From JACCVL01 sp963695375 (lineage in GTDB: Bacteria; Actinomycetota; Actinomycetes; Propionibacteriales; Nocardioidaceae), in NCBI GenBank assembly GCA_963695375.1, contig OY968767.1:2666001-2730000 (forward strand): 64,000 bases of DNA, in the 5' to 3' direction. The notes under the pieces were generated by a model. The model was not told where the DNA came from and did not search any database. It was given only the letters and a program-made list of their open reading frames with translations. Below, one piece after another: positions 9,518 to 19,000 of the stretch (position 1 is its first letter; each line of letters starts with the position of its first letter). A program made the position numbers and the translations under genes.

Positions 9518-10899
9518 CCTCGCCCGCGCGAGCGGCCGACGTCGAGCCGGCCGCCCGGCCGTCCGGCAGCCGCCGGCCGGAGTGGCTGGCGCTGTCGCTG
9601 GCGACCGTCGCCGTCGTCGCCGCGTTCTCCGCCGAGGAGTGGGGGACGTGGTGGGGCGACGTGCACGCGTGGCTGGAGCCGCTGTCGGCGTACGTCGAGC
9701 CGACCGTCGGGGTCACCAGCGGTCCCGGGCTGCCGATGGCCCTCCTGGTGGGCTACGGCGTCGCCGGCCACGGTCCCACCCTGGCCGGCCGGCTGCCGTG
9801 GCGCCGGCTGCTGCTGGCGACCTGGCTCGCCGGCCTGGCGTGGTCGGTCAGCCTGGCCGTGATCCGCGGCTGGTCCGGCATCGCCGAGCCGCTGACCAAC
9901 GAGCACGAGTACCTCGTCGACGTCCCGCGGGCCGACGACCTCACCCAGCTGCTGCCGGGGTTCACCGACCGGATCGACTCCTCGGCGGAGACCAACTGGG
10001 TGACCCACGTGGCGGCGCATCCCCCGCTGACCTTCCTGGGATTCGTCTGGCTGGACCGGATCGGGCTGGGCGGGCCGGAGTGGGGCGGTGTCGTGCTCAC
10101 CCTGCTGGGGTCCAGCACCGTCGTCGCGCTGCTGGTGACGCTGCGCATCCTCGGTGACGAGGACCGGGCCAGGCTGGCGGCGCCGTTCCTCGCGCTGACG
10201 CCGTTGGTGATCTGGTCGGTGGTGTCCGCCGACGGCGTCTTCGCCGCCGCCGCCGCCTGGGGCCTGGCGGTGCTGGCGGCCGCGGCCACCGCCGAGGGGT
10301 GGGCCCGAGCGGGGATCCTCGGCGCTGCGGCCGGGCTGCTGCTCGGGGTCGCCGTCAACCTGTCGTACGGGCTGTTGCTGACCGGGGCCCTGGCGCTCGC
10401 GGTGCTCGCCGCCGCGCGCAGCTGGCGTCCGCTGGTGCCGGCGATGCTCGGGGGGCTGGCGGTGGTGGGGCTCTTCGCGGCGCTCGGGTTCTGGTGGCTC
10501 GAGGGCCAGGACCGGTTGGTGGAGCGCTACGAGCAGGGCATCGGATCGGAGCGGCCGCAGTCGTACTGGGTGTGGGCGAACCTCGCGATCGTGTGCTTCT
10601 GCCTCGGGCCGGCCGGGGTGGCCGCGCTCGGCCGGTGGGTGGCGGAGGCCCGGGGACGACTGCGCGACCACGCCCGCTGGCCGGCGTCGTGGTGGCTGGT
10701 GCTCGGGGCACTCGTCGCGATCGCGGTCGCCGACCTGTCCGGGCTGTCCAAGTCCGAGGTGGAGCGGATCTGGCTGCCGTTCACGTTCTGGTTGGTCCCG
10801 CTGGCCGCGGGACTGGCCAGACGGGACCACCGGGGCTGGCTGGTGGCGCAGGCGGGCTGGGCGGTCGGCATCTCGCTGCTGCTGCGCTTCACCTGGTAG
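9514..10899 (+). CDS. GT-C-like polytopic membrane protein
   Basis: 461 residues, strongly hydrophobic with about 10-12 membrane helices. A first periplasmic-type loop after helix 1-2 and the segment WVTHVAAHPPLTFLGFVWLD resemble GT-C glycosyltransferases of the PMT/mannosyltransferase type, where an HPPL-like loop is common. The C-terminal helices contain SGLSKSEVERIWLPF, another segment seen in actinobacterial GT-C-like proteins. The GTG at 9514 overlaps the SDR stop by 4 bases. It probably transfers a sugar from a polyprenyl-phosphate donor; not proven. Confidence 0.8.
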   Translation: MTSPARAADVEPAARPSGSRRPEWLALSLATVAVVAAFSAEEWGTWWGDVHAWLEPLSAYVEPTVGVTSGPGLPMALLVGYGVAGHGPTLAGRLPWRRLLLATWLAGLAWSVSLAVIRGWSGIAEPLTNEHEYLVDVPRADDLTQLLPGFTDRIDSSAETNWVTHVAAHPPLTFLGFVWLDRIGLGGPEWGGVVLTLLGSSTVVALLVTLRILGDEDRARLAAPFLALTPLVIWSVVSADGVFAAAAAWGLAVLAAAATAEGWARAGILGAAAGLLLGVAVNLSYGLLLTGALALAVLAAARSWRPLVPAMLGGLAVVGLFAALGFWWLEGQDRLVERYEQGIGSERPQSYWVWANLAIVCFCLGPAGVAALGRWVAEARGRLRDHARWPASWWLVLGALVAIAVADLSGLSKSEVERIWLPFTFWLVPLAAGLARRDHRGWLVAQAGWAVGISLLLRFTW

Positions 10900-10934
10900 C
10901 CGACCGGCAGCCGGCGCGGCGGCCGGGCACGGCG

Positions 10935-11129
10935 TCAGCGCTCGGCATGCGGCAGCTCGAGGCTGGCCCAGACCGCGCGCCAGACCCGCCGGGGCGGCTC
11001 GCCGGCGGCCAGCGCCTCCTCGACGGTGCGGCCCTCCAACCCGGCCAGCACCTGCTGCTGGGCCCAGACCCGGGAGTACGGCCCGCCCAGGTGCTGCTCC
11101 ATCCGCTCCCAGAACTCGCTGTGCCTCAC
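10935..11129 (-). CDS. DUF3046 family protein
   Basis: 64-residue protein matching the actinobacterial DUF3046 family along its whole length (MRHSEFWERMEQHLG, WAQQQVLAGLEGRTVEEALAAGE, VWRAV). Function unknown. In many actinobacteria this gene lies beside recX/recA; here it is about 8 kb away, convergent with the GT-C-like gene. The GTG at 11129 is preceded by a CATACT hexamer 6 bases upstream, consistent with leaderless expression. Confidence 0.9.
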   Translation of the reverse strand: MRHSEFWERMEQHLGGPYSRVWAQQQVLAGLEGRTVEEALAAGEPPRRVWRAVWASLELPHAER

Positions 11130-11205
11130 CGGGTCAGTATGCGGCCGCTCCCGGCCCCGAACTCCCCAGCCCCCTCCCCCTCCCCCACCTCCCCCCTCCC
11201 CCTTT

Positions 11206-11245
11206 CACGATCCGCGACTTTTGCATGCAGAAGTCGCGGATCGTG
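11206..11245. repeat. 40-bp near-perfect palindrome, GATCCGCGACTT family
   Basis: Left arm CACGATCCGCGACTT and its exact reverse complement flank TTGCATGCAG; only one base pair (11221/11230) breaks full symmetry. The palindrome sits between a C-rich tract (11162-11202) and a G-rich tract (11251-11268), also roughly symmetrical. It lies between DUF3046 and the ABC permease. The same arms recur at 11270-11289 and 49361-49404. It may act as a bidirectional terminator but has no T tract. Confidence 0.95.
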
Positions 11246-11269
11246 ACCAAGGGGAGGGAGGGGCGGGGC

Positions 11270-11289
11270 TGCAGAAGTCGCGGATCGTG
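11270..11289. repeat. Extra right arm of the palindromic repeat
   Basis: TGCAGAAGTCGCGGATCGTG repeats the right half of the palindrome just upstream, followed by the same ACCAAGGG and a G-rich tract. It is a solitary half-element with no left arm, probably from local duplication or a deletion. It ends 22 bases before the stop of the ABC permease gene. Confidence 0.93.
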
Positions 11290-11311
11290 ACCAAGGGAGG
11301 GGCGGGGTGGG

Positions 11312-12139
11312 TCAGCGGAGCAGCAGGGTGCCGAGCCGCCGAGAGGCGAGCGCGAGCCCAAGACTGCCCATCGTCAGCAGGTACGCCACCGCGACCAGCA
11401 TCTCGCCGCTCAGCGCACCGGTGGTCAGGCCGCGGCACAACACCACGCCCTGGTAGAGCGGGACCAGCTGCACCAGCCACTGCACCCCGTCCGGATACCG
11501 CTCCAGCGGGAAGAAGGTGGCCGAGAACAGGAACATCGGCAGCACCGCGAGCGTGATGAAGTCGAAGTCCTGCCAGCTGCGCATGAACGTCGTCAGCGCC
11601 ATCCCGGCCCCGGCGAACGCGTACCCGATGACCAGCACCGCCACCGGGGCGAGCAGCGTCCACCACGACGTGGTGAGGTCGAGCGCGGCCATCACGCCGA
11701 CGAACATGCAGCCGTAGAGCCCGGCGCGCAGCAACGCCCAGGCGATCTCGCCGACCGCCACGTCGACCGGTCGGAGCGGGGTGGCCAGCACCGCGTCGTA
11801 GACCTTCTCGTACCGCAGCTTGAAGAACACGCCGAACGTGCAGTCGAACAACGCACCGTTCATCGCCGAGGCGGCCAGCATCGCCGGGGCGACGAACTCG
11901 GTGTAGGAGACCAGCTGACCACCGACGCGGAACTCGCCGACCAGCCGCTCGATCCCGATGCCGATCGACAGCAGGTACAGCAGCGGCTCCAGCACGCCGG
12001 TGAGGAAGATCAGCCAGTCCCGCCGGTAGACCCGGTAGTTGCGGTCGACCAGGTGCCGGGCGGCGAAGGCGCCGAGGGGTTGCGGGACCACCCGGGCGAC
12101 GCCCGGGTCGGTCAGCTCGCGGATCCGTGCACCGGCCAT
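11312..12139 (-). CDS. ABC-2 type transporter permease
   Basis: 275-residue membrane subunit of an ABC exporter with six membrane helices in the ABC-2 pattern and the family motif VLPMFLFSATFFPLERYPD before helix 5. The ATG at 12139 was chosen because it lies 2 bases after the stop of the preceding permease; an upstream in-frame codon would overlap that gene. With the adjacent permease and ATPase it forms a DrrAB-like or Tag-like exporter (antibiotic, lipid or glycan efflux). Cys174 in the segment PLRPVDVAVGEIAWALL... is not a conserved feature. Confidence 0.9.
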   Translation of the reverse strand: MAGARIRELTDPGVARVVPQPLGAFAARHLVDRNYRVYRRDWLIFLTGVLEPLLYLLSIGIGIERLVGEFRVGGQLVSYTEFVAPAMLAASAMNGALFDCTFGVFFKLRYEKVYDAVLATPLRPVDVAVGEIAWALLRAGLYGCMFVGVMAALDLTTSWWTLLAPVAVLVIGYAFAGAGMALTTFMRSWQDFDFITLAVLPMFLFSATFFPLERYPDGVQWLVQLVPLYQGVVLCRGLTTGALSGEMLVAVAYLLTMGSLGLALASRRLGTLLLR

Positions 12140-12141
12140 GG

Positions 12142-12972
12142 TCAGAGCCGCAGCCTGCGCGCGAGCGCGCGGTCGGCGAGCCAGAAGCCGCCAGCGACCC
12201 ACGCCAGCAGGTAGGCCACGTGGCCGAGGTCGGCGAGCAGCGCCGGGTCACCGAGGCACAGCCCGCGCACCAGCTCCACCCCGTGGTAGAGCGGCATCAG
12301 CTGGGCCAGCCACTCCAGCACCGTCGGCAGCTGCGAGACCGGGAAGAACGCCCCGGAGAAGAGGAACATCGGGATGACCCCGATCCGGTACAGCAGCATG
12401 AAGCCGGTCTCCCGCTCGAGCCACGCGGCGTAGGCGAAGCACGGCGTCGAGTGCGCCATGCCCACCAGCACCGCGGCCGGGACCGCGAGCAGCGCCTCGG
12501 GCAGCACCACCACGCCGAACAGCACCAGCACGACGAAGAACACCGACGCGGTGAGCGCGAGCCGGGCGACGACCAGCCACAGGTTGCCGATCAGGATGTC
12601 CCGCACCCGCAGCGGGGTGGCCAGCATCGCGTAGTAGGTCTTGCTCCACTTGATCATGCCCATCACCGGCCAGGTGGAGGCACCGACCGCGTTCTGCATG
12701 ACCGACGTGGCGAGCAGCCCGGGCGCGAGGAAGTCGAGGTAGTCGACGCCGCCGAGCGAGCCGGTGCCGCCGCCGTCGTCGACGTACGAGCCCAGCCCGA
12801 CGCCCATCGCGAGGAGGTAGAGCACCGGCAGCACGAAGTTCGTGATCGCACTGCCCCGCCAGGTGCGGCGCCAGCGCACCAGCCAGTGGTCGAACTGCCG
12901 GACCACCAGCCCGGTCGGCGGATCGGCGGCGGCAGCAGCGGACGCCACGGGTGGGGTCGGAACGGTGCTCAT
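12142..12972 (-). CDS. ABC-2 type transporter permease
   Basis: 276-residue paralogue of the following permease, with VIPMFLFSGAFFPVSQLPT as the ABC-2 signature and six predicted helices after a roughly 50-residue cytoplasmic N-terminus. ATG at 12972. Two distinct permeases encoded together suggest a heterodimeric membrane channel served by the ATPase gene 7 bases upstream. Confidence 0.9.
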   Translation of the reverse strand: MSTVPTPPVASAAAAADPPTGLVVRQFDHWLVRWRRTWRGSAITNFVLPVLYLLAMGVGLGSYVDDGGGTGSLGGVDYLDFLAPGLLATSVMQNAVGASTWPVMGMIKWSKTYYAMLATPLRVRDILIGNLWLVVARLALTASVFFVVLVLFGVVVLPEALLAVPAAVLVGMAHSTPCFAYAAWLERETGFMLLYRIGVIPMFLFSGAFFPVSQLPTVLEWLAQLMPLYHGVELVRGLCLGDPALLADLGHVAYLLAWVAGGFWLADRALARRLRL

Positions 12973-12979
12973 GGCCGGA

Positions 12980-13924
12980 TCAGTCCGCCAGCGACCGGCC
13001 GGTGAGCCGGAGGAAGACGTCCTCCAGCGTGCTCCGCCGCACCAGCGTGCTGCGCGGCGACAGCCCCATGTCGTGCACCGCCTGGGCCACCGTCTCCCCG
13101 TCGGCGGCATAGACCAGCAACCGGTCGGGCAGGACCTCGAGCCGTTCCCCCAGCGGCTCCAGCTTGGGGGCCAGCTCCTCGTGGTCGTCGACCCCGAACC
13201 GCAGCTCGCAGACCTCCCGGCTGGAATGGTCCCGGATCAGCTCGGTGGGCGAGCCCTCGGCGACGACGACGCCCTCGTCGATGACCACCAGCCGGTCGCA
13301 CAGCTGCTCGGCCTCGTCCATGTAGTGGGTGGTGAGCAGCAGCGTGGTGCCCTGCTGCTTCAGCCGGAACAGCCGGTCCCACAGCAGGTGCCGGGCCTGC
13401 GGGTCCAGCCCGGTCGTGGGCTCGTCGAGCATCAGCAGCTCGGGGTCGTTGATCAGCGAGCGAGCGACGGTGAGCCTGCGCCGAAGGCCCCCGGACAGCT
13501 CCTCGACCCGCGCGTCGACCCGGTCGGACAGCTGGACGAAGGCCAGCAGCTCGTCCGCCCGCCGGGCCACCTCGGCCCGCGAGAGCCCGAAGAAGCGGCC
13601 GTAGACCAGCAGGTTCTCCCGGACGGTCAGCTCGGTGTCGAGGGTGTCGTCCTGCGGGCACACGCCGAGCCGGGCCCGGATCGCGGACCCGTCGGTCGTG
13701 GGGTCCATCCCGAGCACCCGCAGCGACCCGCTGCTGGGGGTCGACACCGCTGAGATCATCCGCATCGTGGACGACTTGCCCGCACCGTTCGGGCCGAGGA
13801 AGCCGAACGCCTCACCACGGTGCACGGTGACGTCGATCCCGCGCACTGCCTCGACGGCGCCGTACGACTTGCGCAGTCCCCGCGCCTCCACCAGGGCGCC
13901 GTCCGCCGTGCTGTCCCCGACCAT
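12980..13924 (-). CDS. ABC transporter ATP-binding protein (DrrA/CcmA-like)
   Basis: 314-residue ATPase of an ABC-2 exporter. Walker A GPNGAGKSS, Q-loop CPQDDTLD, signature EELSGGLRRRL, Walker B LLMLDEPTTGLD and the switch His in TTHYMDE are all present. The C-terminal roughly 80 residues match the regulatory extension of the daunorubicin-resistance DrrA group. The ATG at 13924 was chosen because a TAGGCT hexamer lies 7 bases upstream, indicating a leaderless mRNA. It is the first gene of the three-gene exporter operon, divergent from the sigma factor gene. Confidence 0.94.
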   Translation of the reverse strand: MVGDSTADGALVEARGLRKSYGAVEAVRGIDVTVHRGEAFGFLGPNGAGKSSTMRMISAVSTPSSGSLRVLGMDPTTDGSAIRARLGVCPQDDTLDTELTVRENLLVYGRFFGLSRAEVARRADELLAFVQLSDRVDARVEELSGGLRRRLTVARSLINDPELLMLDEPTTGLDPQARHLLWDRLFRLKQQGTTLLLTTHYMDEAEQLCDRLVVIDEGVVVAEGSPTELIRDHSSREVCELRFGVDDHEELAPKLEPLGERLEVLPDRLLVYAADGETVAQAVHDMGLSPRSTLVRRSTLEDVFLRLTGRSLAD

Positions 13925-13931
13925 GCCGGCC

Positions 13932-13937
13932 AGCCTA
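13932..13937 (-). promoter_or_regulatory. Leaderless -10 element of the ABC exporter operon
   Basis: TAGGCT on the minus strand, 7 bases before the ATG of the ATPase gene. It fixes the start codon choice. Confidence 0.5.
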
Positions 13938-14136
13938 GGCACCGGCTCCGACGCCGCCGCACCTCGGTGCGGCGCCCGCCGGGCAACCGGGACCCGCCGT
14001 CGGGCGTAGGGAAGGCGTGCCCACCGCCGCGTTGCTCGCGACCGATCCGTCCGGTGTGACAGGATCCGGTCGTCGTACGGTCGGCGGCCCGGAGGCATCC
14101 GGGGCCGGCCATCCGGGGGGACGGACGGGAGCGGTC

Positions 14137-14757
14137 ATGGCAGGGCCGGCGGATCCGCCATCCGCAGGCGTGGCCGACACCGGGTTCGACGACTTCGCCC
14201 GCGCCCGGCTCCCCGACCTGCTGCGCTTCGGCCGGGTGCTGACCGGGAGCGACGAGGCGGCGGCCGACCTCGTGCAGGACTCCCTGGAGCGCACCCTGCT
14301 GGCCTGGCCCCGGTTGCACCAGCGTGACGACCCGGTCGCGTACGTGCGTCGGGTGATGGTGAACCGGAACATCAGCATCTGGCGCCGGCTCCGCCGGGAG
14401 ACCGTGACCGACGAGGTCCCGGACGCCGGTTACAGCGACCAGCACCGCGACCACGAGGTGTGGCGGGCACTCCAGTCGCTGCCGGCCCGGCAGCGTGCCG
14501 TGCTGGCCCTGCGCTACTACGAGGACCTGTCGGAGGCGGAGATCGCCAGGGTCCTGGGCTGCGCCCCCGGGACGGTCAAGAGCCAGGCGTCCAAGGGCAT
14601 GGCCAAGCTCCGGCTGCGCCTGGCGGAGCCGTCGGACGACGCGCCTGCCGGGGACGTCCGGGAGACCGGACCCGCACCTCGCGGCTCCGCGTCGAGCGAC
14701 CCTCCCTCCCCCGCCCGTCCTCCCCGGCCGGCTCGCCCGACCAGGAGCCACCGGTGA
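14137..14757 (+). CDS. SigE-family ECF RNA polymerase sigma factor
   Basis: 206-residue extracytoplasmic-function sigma factor of the actinobacterial SigE-like family. Region 2 includes DEAAADLVQDSLERTLLAWP and YVRRVMVNRNISIWRR. Region 4 has the helix-turn-helix YEDLSEAEIARVLGCAPGTV. The C-terminal roughly 40 residues are Pro/Ser/Arg-rich and dispensable-looking. The ATG at 14137 follows GGGGGGACGG. The gene overlaps the next by 4 bases; that membrane-anchored product is the likely signal-sensing partner, though it lacks a classical zinc anti-sigma motif. Confidence 0.92.
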   Translation: MAGPADPPSAGVADTGFDDFARARLPDLLRFGRVLTGSDEAAADLVQDSLERTLLAWPRLHQRDDPVAYVRRVMVNRNISIWRRLRRETVTDEVPDAGYSDQHRDHEVWRALQSLPARQRAVLALRYYEDLSEAEIARVLGCAPGTVKSQASKGMAKLRLRLAEPSDDAPAGDVRETGPAPRGSASSDPPSPARPPRPARPTRSHR

Positions 14758-15971
14758 CCGGCCGCGCCGGCGAGCACCGGCCGGCGCCCGGCGCCGACCC
14801 CGACGGCCTGCGGGCGGGCTTCCGGCATGGCAGCAGGACGGGGACGGACCCGCACCGGGTCGACACCGACGCGTTCCTGGACCGGGTGCACCGCGGCACC
14901 CGGCGTCGCCGCACCCGTCGCACCGCCGGCGCGGTCGCCGCCGCGCTGGCCACGGTCGGCGTCGTCGTGGGTTCGGTGACCCAGCTCGCCGACCGGCAGC
15001 CGACCGTGCCGGCGGCGACCGACGGCGGCGCCGCCGGCCCGTCGCTCGCCGTCTACGACGTTGACCTCGGCGGTGACGCGGTGTGGACACTCGCCTCCCG
15101 CGACTGTGCCGGCGGCGGCCTCTGCCCGACCGTCGCCCGCAGCACCGACGAGGGGCGGACCTGGGACCTGGGCCAGCCCCGCACGTCGGCCGGGGACGCT
15201 GCGCTGGACGAGCTGCGGCACCTCGCGGTCACGACCGACGGGACCGCGGTCGCCGCCGGCACCGGTCTCGCCACCAGCGTGGACGCGGGCGGGACCTGGC
15301 AGCCGGTCGAGCTGGCGTCCGGTCGCGAGGTGGCCGGGGTGGCGGCCGGGGCGACCGAGACGGTCGCCGTCTTCGACGAGACCGGCACGGGGTCGATCGC
15401 GATCTCGTCCGGCGCCGACTGGGTCGCCGGCGACGCACCGATCGGTGCCGACGAGCGGGCCGCTGTCCCCTTCGCCGGTGGCGACGTGCTGGGCGCGGTG
15501 GTCCTCGGCCGCGGCGGTGGCGCCGTCCGAGACGTCGTGCTGCACCGGCCCGGGTCGCCGTGGGTCCGCATCCCGGCCCCCTGCCCCGCTCGCACGCCGC
15601 TGGTGACCACCGACGGGACCCGGCTGTCCTACCTCTGCTACGGCCTCGGCCGCACGGTGCTCGCCAGCGGTGTGGTGTCGTCGGACGGGACCGTGTCGGG
15701 CTGGTCCCGCACCGAGCTGCCGGCGGCGCGGGACGCGGGGCTCGGCAGCTGGGGCGACGGCGGTGCCCTGGTCGCCGCCGACCGGCAGGTCCTGGTGGTC
15801 GACGGCTCCGGCGAGGTGCAGACGCTGAGCGGGCCGGGCAGCGGGCTCGGCCTGCCCCGCGACGACTACACCTTCCGAGCGGCCGACGGCGGTTGGCTGG
15901 TCAGCTTCCGCGGGACCCTGCTGCACGGCCCGGACGAGACTGGTCGCTGGTCGGAGGTGCCGGTGCGCTGA
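14754..15971 (+). CDS. Membrane-anchored BNR/sialidase-repeat protein, sigma-factor partner
   Basis: 405 residues. A cytoplasmic, Arg-rich N-terminus of about 57 residues is followed by one membrane helix (about 58-78). The exported beta-rich domain has Asp-box/BNR-type turns (STDEGRTW, SVDAGGTW), as in sialidase-type propellers. Such proteins next to SigE-family sigma factors are common in actinobacteria and may act as anti-sigma or sensor proteins; this role is inferred from the 4-base overlap and topology. No catalytic sialidase residues are evident. Confidence 0.82.
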   Translation: MTGRAGEHRPAPGADPDGLRAGFRHGSRTGTDPHRVDTDAFLDRVHRGTRRRRTRRTAGAVAAALATVGVVVGSVTQLADRQPTVPAATDGGAAGPSLAVYDVDLGGDAVWTLASRDCAGGGLCPTVARSTDEGRTWDLGQPRTSAGDAALDELRHLAVTTDGTAVAAGTGLATSVDAGGTWQPVELASGREVAGVAAGATETVAVFDETGTGSIAISSGADWVAGDAPIGADERAAVPFAGGDVLGAVVLGRGGGAVRDVVLHRPGSPWVRIPAPCPARTPLVTTDGTRLSYLCYGLGRTVLASGVVSSDGTVSGWSRTELPAARDAGLGSWGDGGALVAADRQVLVVDGSGEVQTLSGPGSGLGLPRDDYTFRAADGGWLVSFRGTLLHGPDETGRWSEVPVR

Positions 15972-16007
15972 GCCCGGCAGCCCCGGCAGCCCCGGCAGCC
16001 CCGGCAG
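15972..16007 (+). repeat. 9-bp tandem repeat, four units
   Basis: Four tandem copies of CCCCGGCAG (first base of the first unit differs) directly after the BNR-protein stop. It is GC-rich and could fold locally, but there is no clear terminator hairpin. Confidence 0.9.
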
Positions 16008-16056
16008 CACGGAGGTCGCGGGCACCCGTGTCGGTGCCGTCGGACACAATCCCCAG

Positions 16057-19000
16057 GTGGCCCCGGATCGCGCCGACGACGACCCCCGTGACCCGGGCGA
16101 GGTGCTCGCCCGGTTCTCGCCGTTGGCCCGGACCTGGTTCAGCGGCGCCTTCGCCGCACCGACCCCGGCGCAGGTCGGTGCCTGGGACGCGGTGTCGTCC
16201 GGGGAGCACGCCCTGGTGGTCGCGCCGACCGGCTCCGGCAAGACGCTGGCCGCGTTCCTCTGGGCGCTCGACCGGTTGACCGTCGAAGCCCCCGCCGACG
16301 ACCCGCTGCGCCGCTGCCGGGTGCTGTACGTCTCCCCGCTGAAGGCGCTGGCAGTCGACGTCGAGCGCAACCTCCGCGCGCCGCTGGCCGGCATGCAGCA
16401 CGCCGCCGCCCGGCTCGGGGTCGCCGCACCGGACGTGCGGGTCGGCATCCGCACCGGTGACACGCCGGCGGACGAGCGCCGGCGGCTGGCCACCAAGCCG
16501 CCGGACGTCATGATCACGACCCCCGAGTCGCTGTTCCTCGTGCTCACCTCCCGGGCCCGCGAGTCGCTGCGGGGGGTGCGGACGGTGATCGTCGACGAGG
16601 TGCACGCCGTGGCCGGGTCCAAGCGCGGCGCGCACCTGGCCCTGTCGCTGGAGCGGCTGGACGCGCTGTTGGACTCCCCCGCCCAGCGGATCGGCCTGTC
16701 GGCGACGGTGCGGCCGACCGACGAGGTGGCCCGCTTCCTCGGCGGTTCCGCCCCCTGCCGGGTGGTGCAGCCGCCGAGCGACAAGCGCTTCGACCTGCAG
16801 GTCGTCGTGCCGGTGGAGGACATGGGGGAGCTGGGCACCACCACCCCGGGCCCGTCGGACGGCGCCGACGGCTCGCCGGCCACGCAGCCGGCCGCGACCT
16901 CGATCTGGCCGCACGTCGAGGAACGGATCGCGGACCTGGTCCAGCGGCATCGCTCGACGATCGTCTTCGCCAACTCGCGCCGGCTGGCCGAGCGGCTGAC
17001 CGCCCGGCTGAACGAGATAGCCGACCAGCACGCCGACAGCGACGCCGACAACAACGACGGCGACGAGCCGGACCCGGCCGCGGCCGCTCCACCGGCCCAG
17101 CTGATGGGCCAGAGCGGGGCGTCGGCCGGCGCCGGCCCGCTGCTCGCCCGGGCTCACCACGGCTCGGTCAGCAAGGAGCAGCGGGCGCTGATCGAGGACG
17201 ACCTGAAGTCGGGCCGGCTGCCCTGCGTGGTGGCGACCAGCAGCCTCGAGCTCGGCATCGACATGGGGGCGGTCGACCTGGTCGTCCAGGTCGAGGCGCC
17301 GCCGTCGGTGGCCAGCGGGCTGCAGCGGGTCGGCCGGGCCGGTCACCAGGTGGGCGAGGTCTCCCGCGGCGTGCTGTTCCCCAAGCACCGCGCCGATCTG
17401 GTCCAGGCGGCGGTGACGGTGGAGCGGATGCGCGACGGCTCGATCGAGTCGCTGCACGTCCCCCAGCACCCGCTCGACGTGCTCGCCCAACAGCTGGTGG
17501 CGATGGCGGCGGTCGACGACCTCGACGTCGACGAGACGTACCAGCTGGTGCGCCGGGCCGCCCCGTTCGCGACGCTCCCCCGCTCGGCGTTCGAGGCGAC
17601 CCTCGACCTGCTGGCCGGCCGGTATCCGTCGGAGGAGTTCGCCGAGCTCCGGCCGCGGATCGTGTGGGACCGGCTCGGCAGCACGATCAGCGGCCGTCCC
17701 GGTGCGCAGCGGCTGGCGGTGACCTCGGGCGGCACCATCCCGGACCGCGGCCTGTTCGGCGTCTTCCTCGCCGGCGCCGAGGGCACCGCGCGCCGGGTCG
17801 GCGAGCTGGACGAGGAGATGGTCTACGAGTCGAGGGTGGGCGACGTGTTCGCCCTCGGAGCGACCAGTTGGCGGATCGAGGACATCACCCACGACCGGGT
17901 CCTGGTCTCGCCCGCGCCCGGCCAGCCCGGCCGGCTGCCGTTCTGGAAGGGTGACGCGATCGGCCGGCCCGCCGAGCTGGGGGCAGCCCTCGGCGCGTTC
18001 GTCCGCGAGGTCGCCTCCGCCGCGCCGGAGGCGGCGACGGCGCGCTGCCGCGAGGCCGGCCTGGACGCGTGGGCTGCCGGCAACCTGGTCGCCTTCCTCA
18101 CCGAGCAGCGCGAGGCGACCGGCCACGTGCCGCACGACCGGACCCTGGTGGTGGAGCGGTTCCGCGACGAGCTCGGGGACTGGCGGGTGGTGCTGCACTC
18201 GCCGTACGGCCTGCAGGTGCACGCCCCGTGGGCGTTGGCGGTCGGTGCCCGGCTGCGGGAGCGGCTCGGTGTCGACGGGCAGGCGATGGCCAGTGACGAC
18301 GGCATCGTGGTCCGGGTCCCCGAGACCGACGCGGACCCGCCGGGCGCCGAGCTGTTCGTCCTCGACCCCGAGGAGGTCGAGGAGCTGGTGACTGCCGAGG
18401 TCGGCGGGTCGGCCCTGTTCGCGTCACGGTTCCGCGAGTGTGCGGCCCGCGCGCTGCTGTTGCCGCGTCGCGACCCGGGCCGGCGCAGCCCGCTGTGGCA
18501 ACAGCGGCAGCGATCCGCCCAGCTGCTCGAGGTGGCCCGCCGCTACCCGAGCTTTCCGATCGTGCTGGAGACGGTGCGCGAGGTCCTGCAGGACGTCTAC
18601 GACCTGCCGGCGCTGGTCGGCCTGCTGCGCAACGTCGCCGCGCGCCGGGTGCGGGTGGCCCAGGTGGACACCCTGCAGCCGTCACCGTTCGGCCGGTCGC
18701 TGATGTTCGGCTACGTCGCCGCGTTCCTCTACGAGGGCGACAGCCCGCTCGCCGAGCGGCGGGCCGCCGCGCTGTCGCTGGACTCGTCGCTGCTGGCCGA
18801 GCTGCTCGGCCGGGCCGAGCTGCGCGACCTGCTCGACGAGGCGGTGGTGCTCCAGCTCGAGGCCGAGCTGCAGCGCCGCGCACCCGAGCGGCAGGCCACC
18901 GGGCTGGAAGCGGTCGCGGACCTGATCCGGCTGGTCGGCCCGCTGACTCGCGACGAGGTGGCCGAGCGGTCCCGTCCGGACGCGCCCGTCGACGACTGGC

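Noticed and set aside
11162..11268. Intrinsic terminator at the palindrome
   Set aside because: The stem is strong but there is no U-tract, and the same element occurs inside a coding sequence; it is annotated as a repeat instead.
14517..17054. Very long minus-strand open frame across the sigma, BNR and lhr genes
   Set aside because: No family resemblance; it spans three well-supported plus-strand genes.
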